NCBI GenBank assembly: GCA_031002005.1
Contig: JARYHS010008074.1
Span: 344,000,932-344,064,931, forward strand
DNA from: Vandiemenella viatica
Taxonomy: Eukaryota; Arthropoda; Insecta; Orthoptera; Morabidae
Reading direction: 5' to 3'
Length of the DNA stretch: 64,000 nucleotides
Part shown: positions 22,260 through 33,809 of the stretch, one piece after another
Position numbering within the stretch: the stretch's first letter is position 1
How the letters are laid out: each line of letters opens with the position of its first letter
Translations under genes and position numbers: made by a program
Notes under the pieces: model-generated
Databases searched by the model: none
Seen by the model: the letters and a program-made list of their open reading frames with translations, nothing else
What the model was told of the DNA's origin: nothing

Positions 22260-23060
22260 GAAGCATTTTGCGTGGACAGAGACTACACAGTTTAATGGAA
22301 AGGGTCAAAGCTCATGATAGCGTATTCTGATTTGGTGAAATACTTACTGCACATGTATATGACTAAGGATTCACTCTGAAAAATTTGAAGTATTTCTTTT
22401 GGGTATGAAGGGAATTAGAATTATAAAAAAACTGTCCACAAATTGGTCAAAAGTCAAGACCTAGACCTCCTACTAGTACTCGGTTGAAATATGAGCGTGA
22501 CATGAAGAATTTCGGTTGTGCCCGAATAGCCTTAGAAGCAATTAAGGCAGAGGTTTTGCGCTCACACAGACTACGGAATATACAGTAAAGGGATCAAAGA
22601 TCATGATAGAGCTATTCGATCTGGCTGGAATCGAACTGGACTTGTGATTCACGCTTTGGGTTCACTTTGCAAAATTTGAAGAATTTATGTTGAGTTTGAA
22701 GTGTGTTAGCTTGCATGAAGGCAGAGATTTAGCGCAAATAGAGACTACGCACTACATAGTAAAGGATCGAAAGTCTTCACTGCGTGCCCTGATATGGCGA
22801 AAAGACCTGTATTTGATCCTAAAAGTTAGTTTTAGAGAATTTTAAGAATTTCTGTTTATCCCGAAGAAAGTTGAAATTATAATGACAGATTTGAGCGCAC
22901 AGACACAGCCTGTCTTGATCCCTTGACCCGATATGGAAGATTTACGAAACTGACCTGTATTTTACTTACAGTGCTCGTACTGCAAAGTTTTAAATATTTC
23001 TGTTTACCTTAAAGGGACTTATCGAGCGTAAAGACAGACAGATTTCCTAGGACAGACATG
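22260..23060. repeat. Strongly diverged tandem repeat, unit about 150-170 bp
   Basis: Related blocks recur in order: AGAGACTAC...AGTAAAGG.TC-AAAG, then a GATATGG-type block, then CAAAATTTGAAGAATTTCTGTTT-like text at about 22379, 22671, 22838 and 22984, then an A/G-rich GGCAGA-type block. A stray further copy lies near 23610-23710. The units are much more diverged from each other than those of the 39-41 kb satellite, so this is an old array. No coding sequence was seen. Confidence 0.5.
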
Positions 23061-23064
23061 GGAT

Positions 23065-25955
23065 AATTATATAAGACATGAGGTATAAACCCGTTACTGT
23101 GTTTTGGAAATGGTCATGAGTCTAGGATATTTCCAGTTTTTTTTTTTTTTTGTCAAAGGTATGATATGTTGACATGATTTAAATTTTTAAATTAAATTCA
23201 GCTTGATATAAAATCAGCAACTATTTTTTATTTTTTTTTTACTTCAAATAGTATTAACATCTAATCTGATGTCCATAATGCTTAAATATGGCCGAGCAGC
23301 GTGACAGTATTGATTGAAAAATGGCAACTACGGGAGCGACTTCACAGAATGGTAAAATATAAATTTATTTCACGTTTTTTGCAGCCGTAAAGCTTGACGT
23401 ATATTTTTAATTGAATGGATATATTTAATTTAAAATAAAATCCAACGAAAGGCAAATTTTGTTTTTTTATTCTGGTTATTCACGTTTGCACAGATGCTTA
23501 CCTATTAAATAATGCTCATAACCTAGATGTGTCGTAACATCTCTGGTCGCCGAAGAAAGCCGGGAGCTTGATGTCCTCGGGTATGATAGTATGGATTTAG
23601 AAAAATATTTAACGTCTTGAACCCTTGATCAGGTCACGGTGATCTACGAACTTGATCTGAAGTTTAGCTATAGGGTTTGCTGAGCAAAATTTTAAGCATG
23701 TCTGTTTGTTTGTTTTTTTGAAGGGAGTAACACTTATTATATAAGAAAATGTTGATCTAAATCCCTCTACAGGATTCGGCTTCTGTTCCACTATGTTGAA
23801 GCTAATTGAAATTTGTTGTCCACAGGTCGCGACCTCTTCTTGTAAGGGTTACTGTCATCCTGTCTACAGGCTCAATGATTCGTTGCATATGAGCATCTTG
23901 TTTGTAAGTTATAGTTTCACAATTTCTAGCAACTCATTAAATATGTCGGTGTCAGTTTTTGAACAATTTCTGTAATATTCAGGATTATTATCTCCGACTT
24001 CGGATAATAATTGCTAATGAACTTTATGACACGTCAAAGTTTTTCTCCTGACCTTTTTTTTTCACGCTGTAATGATGAATTAAACACGGATCGAACGTTT
24101 ATAGTTGTATTTAAATGTATTTCATATAGCATATAAAAGCATTTTCCTAATTTAGGTCATACTACGATGATATTTATGGTCATATTTTGAGGAAAAATAT
24201 GGTAATTTTATAATAGTAACAGGAATTCACTAGATGTTATAGATGAGAAGAATTTAATACAATTATTCAAAGAAATGTACCCCTGTTTAGGAAAAAACAA
24301 AAGTAATTGTCACTGAATTAATCAGAACTTACCAGTCAAGAATTAAAATTAAACATTATTGTCACTCTAAATGTTAATGTTGCCCGTCTTTTAATCTCGA
24401 CAATGCTGTAGTCGTTAAAAGTGTGGAAACAGAAATTGGTCAATCAGGGGGCATTGTTCGCTAAAAATCAAAACTTGATATAGTGTTAAGATGGAATACT
24501 GGATTAAAACAATTTGTAAAATTACTGATATTTTACAAAGTAGTGAATCCGTTTTTGACTTAAGACGACCCACAAATAAATTGCAGTCAGTTAAGTCTGT
24601 TTAAGTATGCTTCCGAGACATCGTGCGATTTCGAACGAAGCTTCTCACAGTACAAGCCAAATTTAAGCGACAACAGGAGAATATTCCTCTTCGAGAAATT
24701 GAAGAAGCATATAGTGATACACTTCAATGCTGACATTCGACAATAATAAACACTGGTATGTACACCAATCCACACCAAATTTATAATAAATTCCCGTTTT
24801 TTAAAGAAAAAAACCTGATAATCAATTTTTTTTTACACGCACGTGAAAATACTTTTCGAAAAAATTTAATTTTTCAATAGTGCAGTGAGTGCACGGAAGC
24901 AAATTATGTTGGCTACATGAAAGCGACGGCACTAGATAAAATAAATCGTGTAATTGTCCATGTTTTAGTGAACAGTTAATTTAAATATTTTGTCATATTT
25001 TGTCATTTTAGGTCACATTTACCCACTTTAAATGTCACATTTGCATGCATATTTCTCTATTATTTTTTTGGTCATATAGATCCGAACCATACTGATGAGA
25101 AAATTTAAAATGACATTGTTTTAGAATAAATGGTTTGTTATAAAAGGACATAGTGTCAATGCATTCAAAACTCGTTTCGAAAGAACGTGGAGCGATGAAC
25201 AAGGCTGGACCACCATTATGCATTCGATCGGTTTAATTCTCCTCCTACTAAACAGTGATGAAACAAACTAAACCAGAAATTTCCACTCCCAACCAAAAAA
25301 ACAGTTCTTACGGGGGAGGGGGGGGGGGGGGAGTGCAGAGGAGAAACTTCCGCCAGGACTAACAAGCCGCTCTTCGACTAACATAATCAGGCTTCGAATA
25401 CACTAATTTTGACCTTCATTAACATACGTAACATTTGATGCATTGAACAAAATCTAAAAATTACCATCATTAGAGACATGCAAAGTCAGTTTTCAATTAG
25501 TAATAGATTGGTCACAGTACTTCCTTTGCTCCAATAATTTCTTATTGAATTTCGTGGATTTATTGCAGGTCTGAAGTTTTGTTATTTTCAATGGTTTATT
25601 TATCCAACAATAAGATGATTCAAAACTACTTTGAACGTGAGTATAACATTTGAATTGTATTTGATCCTTCGTCTGTGACAAAAGTTAAGCAATAAAAATG
25701 TATTATTGTGCAGCGTTCGTGTAACTTTTCATGGATGTAAGCCAGAGAACTTTAATGTATTAGTCAATTTACTACGCATGAAAAATCAAACAACTCCACT
25801 GCGGTTCAACAATCAGAATACTATGGTAAAAGAGTAGGTTTGACGTCTTTCATAAGCAGAAGCAACTACTTTATCGGTAACAACATATGCGGAGTGCTTT
25901 TCAAAATCAGTACCAAGTAAAAGAAACAACGGTCATTTTTAATTGATGAATTCAC
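23065..25955. other. AT-rich sequence with homopolymer runs
   Basis: No gene recognised. It contains T runs near 23140 and 23230 and a small hairpin at about 23986-24013 (ATTATTATC... / ...GATAATAAT). A G-rich run at 25313-25332 could form a G-quadruplex-like tract. Confidence 0.4.
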
Positions 25956-25959
25956 AAAA

Positions 25960-26605
25960 GCTCGCTCCGGACTTGACAATTTGGCATCTTTTCCTTTGTC
26001 GAATGTCATCCCTGGCTTTCAGAAAGGGGGAAGCGAATCATAATTCCCGGCGGAACGACACGAGAGCGGCGGTGGCCGTCCCCGCGGTACCGGAAGCGAG
26101 ACCCGAGACCAACACGTCGACGCCGCGCCGGCCTGCTGCCCTCTTCTCGTTAGGCGTCACCCCCACTCAGTGCACGCGGGAAGTGGAAGAAGAAGAAGAG
26201 GAGCAGAAAGAAGCACGACAAGCAAAGAAAATAAGGAGCTTTCTCTCCGTTCCTGCGGCGATTCCATTTACTCTGTCCAGGAAAAACTCTTTTATTTCAC
26301 GAGGTGGAACATCGTTAAATTCCATCTAAGTAGGGTTTATTTTGTACCCTTAACGTCCGGCCGGGTCTGGATTTGTTGAGGTAATGGCATAGACTCCCAA
26401 CTTCCCCTCGGCCCCTCCCACACTTTCACGGTACAGTCGGGGTCACACAACTGGGCTACCTCGTCGCGTGCTGTCTCCAGCTAAATGGGGCGAAAACCGG
26501 CGGGAGCATTTAATAAATGGCCGTCGTCGAGTGCTCGTTGGTTAACGTCCCTTTATCTGTCGACCCGGCCCCAAGCAGGAAACCAGGGCGCACTGTGACA
26601 CGCAA
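25960..26605. promoter_or_regulatory. GC/CpG-rich unique block, candidate regulatory element
   Basis: CpG-dense, non-repetitive sequence in an AT-rich setting. It includes a simple (GAAGAA)n-like stretch near 26187-26215. The plus-strand 128-codon frame across it has no family signature and looks like a by-product of GC composition. It may be a CpG island or a conserved non-coding element. No splice-bounded exon was identified. Confidence 0.3.
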
Positions 26606-26609
26606 ACAA

Positions 26610-27060
26610 ACAGCTGCATGTCAGTCTATCAGGATCGCAATACAAACATTTCATTTACAGATCTTGTACGGTATCATTATTACCTAAGAAGACAGATCCC
26701 AGTCTTTTTTAACATATACAGATTTGCACGTTTAACCTGACGTTTAGACCACCATCATCAACTGCTGATTTTATCGGTCTGATGACTTAAAAGAATTTCG
26801 ATTCATGATAAAGGCGGCAGAATCTGCTATTGTAACGCCGAAGCTATCGATATATTTATAAAAAACATCCGATCATCCTCACTTTTTTCTTCATAAAAAC
26901 CAATTCTTAATTGGAGCAAAATACAAATCTACACTCAACACAAACAATTTTTCGTAACTACGACTACACAAATTATGTTTTACCATTAGTACTATCGGCA
27001 ATATTATGATTTACTTCTTGCATCAGATTTTTATAGAAATATTCGTTTCTCCCCTTATTT
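26610..27060. other. AT-rich sequence, nothing recognised
   Basis: No open frame, RNA or repeat was seen. Confidence 0.35.
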
Positions 27061-27061
27061 T

Positions 27062-27222
27062 TCTTCGAGCTTTACCCCTTGCCGACATGGAGATCTTTAG
27101 GGACAGGAAAGAATTGGAGACAAAGAACGGGTAGGAATTTGGCAGAGGCCTTTTGAAGAAACTATCCCAGCATTCGCCTGGAATGATTTCGGGAAACCAT
27201 GGAAACCTGAAGTCAGAATTTT
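27062..27222 (-). mobile_element. SINE body fragment (family A), older copy
   Basis: It matches the family A body (GACATGGAGATCTTTAGG..., GGAATTTGGCAGAGGCC, GCATTCGCCTGGAATGAT, GGGAAACCATGG) but lacks the tRNA-like head. Its left end resembles the copy at 58.06 kb (GAGATCTTTAGAGACA), which may mark a subfamily with a different tail. It abuts a second, fuller copy. Confidence 0.6.
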
Positions 27223-27235
27223 TTTTACTTATTGC

Positions 27236-27440
27236 TTTACGCCTCGTCGACGGCTAAGGTCATTAGAGGTGGGATGGGACTGAGGACAAGGAACGGGAAG
27301 GAATTCGGCCATGGCCTTTTTGAAGGAAGCATCCCGGCATTCACCTGGAGTGATTTGGGTAAACCTAAATCTGGATGCCCGGACGGGGATTCGAACCCGC
27401 GTCCTCCCGAATGATAGTTCAAAGCGTTGGCTGTGTAAGA
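27236..27440 (-). mobile_element. tRNA-derived SINE (family A), nearly complete
   Basis: Read on the minus strand, a tRNA-like head with the B box GGGTTCGAATCCC is followed by the body (CCAGATTTAGGTTTACCC, ATCACTCCAGGTGAATG, CTTCAAAAAGGCCATGGCC) and the tail CTAATGACC...CGTCGACGAGGCG. Pol III A/B-box architecture and the shared tail identify a SINE. The first bases of the head (A box) are degraded. Confidence 0.75.
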
Positions 27441-27444
27441 ATGT

Positions 27445-28880
27445 TGGAATAAAAAGCACGATATATATTTAAACGAAAAATTCTCGAAATGAGAAGCAGA
27501 AAGTTATTAATTACCGATTTCAATGAACTGCGAAAAATAAAAAGAGACAATACACACAATCGAAAAACTGATAATTATTAGTCGAGAATTGTTTCTAAAT
27601 TTATTATAAAAAGACAACCACACTAGGTGGGAAGATTTGTCAAACGTAAGAAATAAATTTCGTTTGCTTGTCAATAAACGAAAACATAGTACTTTTAATA
27701 TTAAAAATCTTTAGTATTGTAGTTCAAGTCTGTGACAAGCTACGAGCAATGGACTGCCACCTGACAACATGAATCTCAAATGTATGCATGAGATTGTGGC
27801 CGAAATTCAGCTTATGCCAAAAGGAAATTATTGGCAATCACACGTCGGAACGATATCATCACACAACCGTGTTTGCTTTCAATCAGTATTCAATCGAATA
27901 GCCGGGGTAATTAGCTATCTTATTGCGGGCCAGACGGAATATTGGGTTTATTGCACTGCTGGAATGCCAAAATCAGATCGGTAAGGCTAGAGTTCCATTA
28001 AAAGCAACTGCTTTTTAGGACGAAAATGGGAAAACAACGATGAACGAACAACAATCACAGCAGCGTCATTTTTATATGTTGTTCTAAAATGTGACAAGAA
28101 AAGCATATAACGGTGTTAAGCAAATAAAGGTGTTAAAAGTTGTATGATGCCAAATTTTAGTTTAAAGGAGAACCTGTCATGATTAGCGTCTTTCAAAATT
28201 GTGATGTAAAAGTCATTACTTACAACATATAAGTAATATAAGAAATGCCGAAATTTTAGTTTACCTGTGGTTGTGAATTGTTTATTTTTTATTTCTCAGC
28301 AGTAATTTCTGAAAGGATTGAGCTTCGGTGAAGGAGCAGAACAAAAACAACAATTCTCGGGGAAGAAAATGGTCCTAACGATGCCAAAGAGCAAGAAGTG
28401 AAATATATTCTGAAATGGATTTCACGACAATTCAGGTAAACGTGTCGAGTGACACTGGGAGATAAAAGTAGAAACCGCTAAGTTCACAACCGGTGTGCTT
28501 CCAGGCTCATTTTGATTTTTAGCCAGTTTTCCTGAATTATCCAGGGGACTGCATGGTTCAGGGCTACCACACCCGGCTCCTAAATTAACGTACAAACATT
28601 GGAGAGTGAGTATAAGCTTCGCTATCTCAATACAGAAAGATAAAACTTTTATCCAGTATCAAATTGCCAGATAGCTCCATCAGTGAGTTTTTAAACAATG
28701 TACGAAAGACAGTTACGGCGTACTGTAACGTACCATATTTACAGTAAGTGCTGTTTGAAGACACTGGTGAGGATTTAAAATTGGTTGCGTGTTTTATGAC
28801 AGCATGCTATAGTCCGTCAGTGACAGTATTGATTCCAACAGATTACCTAAGTTTTTGGGACAGTTTAAAGGAGAGCTATA
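27445..28880. other. AT-rich sequence, nothing recognised
   Basis: Short frames at 27769-27984 and 28748-28996 show no family signature. The second runs into the foldback at 28886. Confidence 0.4.
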
Positions 28881-28885
28881 AGCTT

Positions 28886-29140
28886 CAATTTTTTATGAAT
28901 AATTTTCACGCCAATGCAACTGAACATGTTTTTATTTTCCGTACGCGTTTAACTTCATTCTCTGAAGCATCTTCAGCGGTTCTGTCTGTTAATTAAATTT
29001 GTTCTATATGGCAATTTACACAAGAATTTAATTAACAGACAGAACCGCTGAAGATGCTTCAGAGAATGAAGTGAAACGCGTACGGAAAATAAAACAACAT
29101 ATTCAATTGTATTGGAGTGAAAATTATTCATAAAAAATTA
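28886..29140. mobile_element. Foldback element (255 bp) with hammerhead-like motif in each arm
   Basis: Arms at about 28886-28999 and 29025-29140 are inverse complements over ~115 bp (TTTTTTATGAATAATTTTCAC at the outer ends, TTCCGTACGCGTTT, TTCATTCTCTGAAGCATC, GCGGTTCTGTCTGTTAATTA at the inner ends), with a ~25-base loop. In the plus-strand right arm, 29045-29085 reads CCG-CTGAAGA-T, then GCTTCA / TGAAGT arms closing a GAGAA loop, then GAAACGCGTA-CGG. That arrangement resembles a type I hammerhead with minimal stem III. The left arm carries the same motif on the minus strand but with GAAA changed to TAAA. No coding capacity and no obvious target duplication were seen. Confidence 0.7.
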
Positions 29141-29299
29141 ATCCTACCGCAATTGAGGAAATGGCCCACAATATCCAGATGTCTAACCTAACACTGTTTG
29201 TAAAATCCCGCCCCCGACGAGCCGTCATATGCGATAGATTGGTGGGAGGTAGGGAGTTCTGTTGGAGGAAGCGACAGAAATGCGCTTAGTAAAAAGATA

Positions 29300-29745
29300 C
29301 GTAGTACTGATGCAGTGAAGTTTCTTGCGCCTTGGTGCTGTCAGAGACGAGAACAAAAGGCTAGGGTTTGTCTTGTAGTATACAAGGTGACTGCAGGTAC
29401 CCGGGGCCCCGTAGCTGCTGCCGCGGCTGTACCGGCTCCGCCCCCACAAGAGCTATCGCGCGGTGCAGCGCGGCGCGGCGCGGCCGGCCAGGAAGGAAAT
29501 GGCCATCGCTTTCTTGCGAGAAGACACAGCCACTCTGCCGCCCCCACTTTATCAGAGGCCGTTACCGCCCAGCGCCGCATTTCCGACCTCCTCCTCCCGC
29601 TTCCCCCCTCTCTCTGTCCAGCACCGCCCCCGACGCAAGACAACGGCCCTAATTCCTTCCGCACTTCGACCAGGCCGCCAACGCAAACGTTGTAACTACC
29701 CTCCACTAATGAAGCCCAATACGTTCCCTTGAAATTAATAAACAC
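29300..29745. promoter_or_regulatory. CpG-rich island-like block
   Basis: A highly GC/CpG-rich stretch, with GCGCGGCGCGGC-type text near 29460-29490 and C-rich runs near 29590-29640. It produces long overlapping frames on both strands, which is typical of composition rather than coding. No protein family signature was found in any frame. It could be a CpG-island promoter or a GC-rich regulatory block. Confidence 0.35.
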
Positions 29746-29749
29746 AGCC

Positions 29750-30075
29750 TCCCGAGCAGGAAAACACTCTGCACTGATTAACTCGCAATAACGAAATAAT
29801 ATTTAACTTCCTAACATTAAACGTTTATACAGTGTCAACGATGATGCGTTTAGGGTATGAACAACGCAAAATATGACAGTAAAAAGCTTCGCAACTGTGT
29901 AGGTATTTTCTTCGGAAGCGTTGTAACAGCATGAAAATAGTCTTCAGTTACATCGAATTACACTCTTCTTCTTTTTTTTTTAATGTGATTGATCGCTGTT
30001 CACATTGACAGTATTACGGCTCACATTAATGTGAAGCAGATTTGAAGTCAGTAATAATTCAGACTACTATCTGTA
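29750..30075. other. AT-rich sequence, nothing recognised
   Basis: No gene or repeat was seen. Confidence 0.35.
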
Positions 30076-30077
30076 TT

Positions 30078-30350
30078 GCTATTACCGTTACACTACGATT
30101 CACAACAAAGTGCATGACTGAGTGTGCATTACACTCGCTCTAATGTGTAAGACCCCTTCCCATGCCAATCCGGTATATGACAGGAGATCTTGAAGACACA
30201 TCCCGGTATTCGCCTGGAGTGATCTGAAAAAACCACAGAAAACAATGATCAGGAAGGCAGGAGCGGTATCTAAACTCCTACCGAATTCCAAGCATTCTCG
30301 CTTGATAAATCCATCATTATTCATTCCATTATCGCTCATATTAAAAGCCA
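30078..30350 (-). mobile_element. CR1-type LINE, 3' UTR fragment
   Basis: On the minus strand it aligns block for block with the 3' end of the CR1-type element at 42.25-42.52 kb: GAGCGATAATGGAATGAAT, GGTAGGAGTTTAGATA, CCTGATCATTGTTTTCTGTGG, ATCACTCCAGGCGAATACCG and the terminal GTGAATCGTAGTGTAA. It is a truncated 3' fragment. The central block is also found in the family A SINE. Confidence 0.6.
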
Positions 30351-31097
30351 GTACAGAAAAGATTTGGTTCTCACCTAGATTTCTTACTTTTTAGGTCTTT
30401 CCTGCCTATGAACATTGCTGGTAATAAAATATGTTTGCTACAGTGGTGTACCTTGTCACACTAATTTAATAGTGATGAAATTAATTATTGCACCTGTGAA
30501 GGATGGTATTGTAAGATCTTGAAAAAATTCATATTCGTAAATAATGGTTGCGCCCCATCGAAATAATTCCAAAGTTTGGACAAATTTTAACTTCACTATA
30601 AATCAGGTTTTTTCCGTCATTAGTTTCTCGACTGCCTGGACGCAATCCTCCATCTCTTTCTATCCTGCGCTACCCTTTCATCTCAACATTCCCCTTAAAA
30701 CCTACATCTTCAATTATCTGCTTCATATATTCTAATCATTGTACACTTCTACAGTTCTTTCCTTCGACTGGTCCCGCCACTGTCTTAAAATGTGACCCAC
30801 CATACTGTCTCTTTTTTCTATAAAAACAAACTTTTTTTTTCTCCTCCATCATTTCTAAAACACGTTCGTTTCGAACTTTTTCTGTCCACTTCATTTTCAG
30901 CATTTTTCTATGGCACCACATTTCAAAGGCTTTAATTTTCCTTTTTTTCTGGTATTCCTAAAGTTCATGTTTCGCTACAACAAAGAGCTGTGCTGCACAC
31001 GTAGAGTTTTTAAAAACTTCTGGGTCTGGATCAATATCTGAAATTAAAAGATTTCTCTTTTACTTGAGCGCTCTTACGATAGTGCTACACTGCTTTT

Positions 31098-31335
31098 TTT
31101 AACTTCTGGCTTTACGCTTCGTCGACGATTAGGTCATTAGAGGCGGGATGGGATTCGGGACAAGGAACGGAAAGCAATTCAGCAATGCCCTTTTTTGAAG
31201 GAAGCATCCCGGCATTCACCTTGAATGATTTGGGAAACCATGAAAAACCAAAATCTGGATGCCTGGACGGGGATTCGAAACGGCGTTCTCACAAATGCGA
31301 GGCCAGAGCTTTAAACCGCTCACCCAAAAAGCTTG
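31098..31335 (-). mobile_element. tRNA-derived SINE (family A) nested in RTE copy 2
   Basis: It shows the family A signature in full order: the CTTCGTCGACGATTAGG tail, GGGATGGGATTCGGGACAAG, GCATCCCGGCATTCACC, a GGATTCGAAAC B box and the tRNA-like head to about 31335. It interrupts the RT coding region between AAAAGCAGAATA and TAGCACTATCG, sequences that are contiguous in RTE copy 1 (17703-17725). Short related bases at both edges (TTAAAAGCAGAATA on one side, TTAAAAAAAGCAGTGTA on the other, minus strand) look like the target duplication. Confidence 0.8.
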
Positions 31336-32180
31336 GTATATATTCTGCTTTTAACATCATTTCTGCTTCAGCCATCAGTTGTAATTTTACTTCCCAAGTA
31401 CCAGAAGTCAGTTACTTCTTCTATCGCATCCGATCCTACTTTTATATTTAATCCACTATTACTGTTATCATTTATACTACTTTCATCACTTTTGTCTGGC
31501 TTTGGTTCGTATTTAATCAAAAATCTTCTTCAGTATTTTATTCATGACATACAGTAACTTTTCAATGTCTTCAGTCTGTTCAGCCAACACGACAATGCCA
31601 TCAGAAAATCGTAACATGCCGATTTTTAAAAAAATTTCATTCAATACTTATGCCCCATTCAAATTTTTCTTTTACTTCGGTCATCGCTTCCTCTAAAAAC
31701 AAGCTGAATATTAATGGAGATAGACCACAACCTGTGTCACCATTTTTAACCGATATATGTCTCTCAAGATTCTCTATCTTTATTATAGCAACTTGTTACA
31801 TAGATTATGAAGTATTTTACTATCTCGATATTTTACACCTGACTTCTTTAAATTTTGAACATCTAGTATCATTATCAAAAGCTTTTTCTAAATCAACAAA
31901 TACCATAATAGATTATTTTTATTCGCCCTTCAAGTATTAATCTTAATGCGAGAATTGTTTCTCTTGTATCGCGGTTTTCCTGACCCCCATGTGATCTTCA
32001 CTTACTATTCCTTCTGTAAATTGTCGGTAATTTTGAAGCATGTGGTGTTAGACTTTTCATGCGATAATTTTCATATTTGTCGCCTTGTTCTTTCTTCGCA
32101 AGTGTGAAGATGATACTTTTATTAAAAACAGTTGTAATTTCTCCTTTTTCGTAACTTTTAGATATCAGTTTGAATAATCT

Positions 32181-32759
32181 TTAGATACCATCTTCTTTTA
32201 GGGATCGTAAAAGTTCTACAGGAATCTCATTAATTCCAACTGCCTTGTTTGATTTCAGATCTTTCAAAGCTCTGTCAAATTCTGTTCTTAAAACAGGACC
32301 TCCTAAGTCATCAATGTCGAGGTCATCTTCTATATCCATTACACTGTTCTTTAAATCATTTCCACCATACAGCTTCTCCCATTCCTTCCATCGGTTAGCT
32401 CTATCTTTTGAGTTTAAAACAGGTTTCCCATCAGCTGCTTTAATGTTTATACATCTTTGCTTCATTTCTCCAAAATTTTGTGTCATCTTCCCATAGAGCA
32501 CATCTACTTTACCTGTGACCATTTCCTTTTCTATTTCATCGTACTTTTCTTGCAGCCACTTTTCTTTTGGTTTCTTGAATTTCTTGTTTATTTGATTTCT
32601 AAATTTTCTGTATTGCTCCCTTCCTGCTTCATACTGAGCATTTTTATGCCTTCTCTGATCCATCAACTCTAAAACTTCTTCTGTCCTCCAAGGTCTTCGG
32701 GCGTCTTGTTTGCTAAAACGTAATGTTTCTTTACCAGCTTTCATTATCTCTCTTTTCAA
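32181..32759 (-). pseudogene. RTE copy 2 ORF linker fragment (192 codons open)
   Basis: This is the longest uninterrupted part of the second RTE copy. It covers MKREIMKAGKETLRF to IPVELLRSLKEDGI, the charged segment between endonuclease and RT. It matches 16240-16820 of copy 1 across its length and contains no catalytic motif. It survives as an open frame by chance inside a dead element. Confidence 0.65.
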
Positions 32760-33809
32760 TGCATTCCATTCGACCTCAGTTGAGCTCCTTTCAGATTTAC
32801 TTCTTAGACAACGCCTATCATTTCTGAAAACTTTTCTATCGTGTTAGACTATTTCACATTATTCACTTCCAGCCTGTTCTGCTTGTTGCTTCTTTATGCA
32901 CTTCTATTTCAGCCTATGTCAGCTCCTGGATATGCTTTACAGCCTATAACTTGATTCCTGAATCTCTGTTTGACCATGATATAATCTAGCTGATATCTGC
33001 CTATATCCTCTGGTCGTTTCCAGGTACGTATTGATCTTGCATGATTCTTAAATAGTGTGTTCGCCACGACTAGTTAATATTTTTCACAAAATTCTAACAA
33101 CCTGCTTCCTCGCTCATTTCTTTTTCCTAGACCAAAACTTCTCTACTATATACGCCTCTTTATCTTCTCCCACTATCGCATTACAATTATCCATCAATAT
33201 TAAATTTTCCTCCCCCTTGACATATTGGATTAATTCTCTATTTTTGCATCCTGTGACACTTGTACTAACGTGGTTGACGCAGGTCTAGTATATACAACCA
33301 TCAAAATAATCCAGTCACTATACTGTTCATAACAACTTTCTCGTTTGCTCGTTACAAATCCCACACAAGTAACTCCACTGACATCTTGTGTGCTAATTAC
33401 CCTGTGTCCCCAAGACAAGTAATCTTGTACGTCCTTCCACTAATCCCAACAACATCTCACTTAAATCTTTCCATCTCCATTTATAAGTTCCCTGATCTAC
33501 ATGCCCCATTAAAACTTCTAACATTAACGTTCCAACTAGTAGAATTTTTCTATTTTTTCTGATGACTCCTCTCTGAGGAGTCTCCACCTGGAGATCCCAT
33601 TGGGGGATTTGTTTACCCTAGGAATATTTTACCAAGGAAGAAGCCATTATCCTATATGTAATTTGAGAGGATCACATGTCCTCGGGATAACCTTACGATC
33701 TTTAACGGAGGGGCTTCCTGTTTTCTTCTGAATCCGCATGGCGTTGATTATTTCTGATTCATCCGCCTTTAGGATCAGTTTCCAACCCCAAGGACAAGAC
33801 GGTGTTACA

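Larger units (their letters stand above)
30605..33805 (-). mobile_element. RTE-type non-LTR retrotransposon, second copy, diverged and SINE-interrupted
   Basis: It is collinear with the 14.9-18.2 kb copy from leader position ~15100 to the 3' end. Minus-strand landmarks are the leader at 33.6-33.8 kb, GVIRKNRKILLVGT (endonuclease start) near 33.5 kb, a 192-codon linker frame at 32181-32759, RT blocks at 31.35-32.15 kb, WCHRKMLKMKW at 30.74-30.92 kb and the 3' end ACTAATGACGG near 30.61 kb. The catalytic motif FADD reads FSDG (about 31597-31611), so the polymerase site itself is lost. A family A SINE sits inside it at 31.1-31.33 kb. Many shifts and stops indicate an older insertion than copy 1. 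No clear target duplication was seen. Confidence 0.8.

Noticed and set aside
25313..25332. G-quadruplex regulatory element
   Set aside because: It is a single poly-G slippage tract without loop-separated G runs, and no nearby gene gives it context.
25943..26329. 128-codon plus frame with an EEEEEEQKE stretch
   Set aside because: The acidic run comes from a GAAGAA simple repeat and the rest has no recognisable domain.
29315..29745. Several overlapping 90-134-codon frames on both strands
   Set aside because: High GC lowers stop frequency. The proteins are Ala/Pro/Arg-rich low-complexity text in every frame, so they are compositional artefacts.
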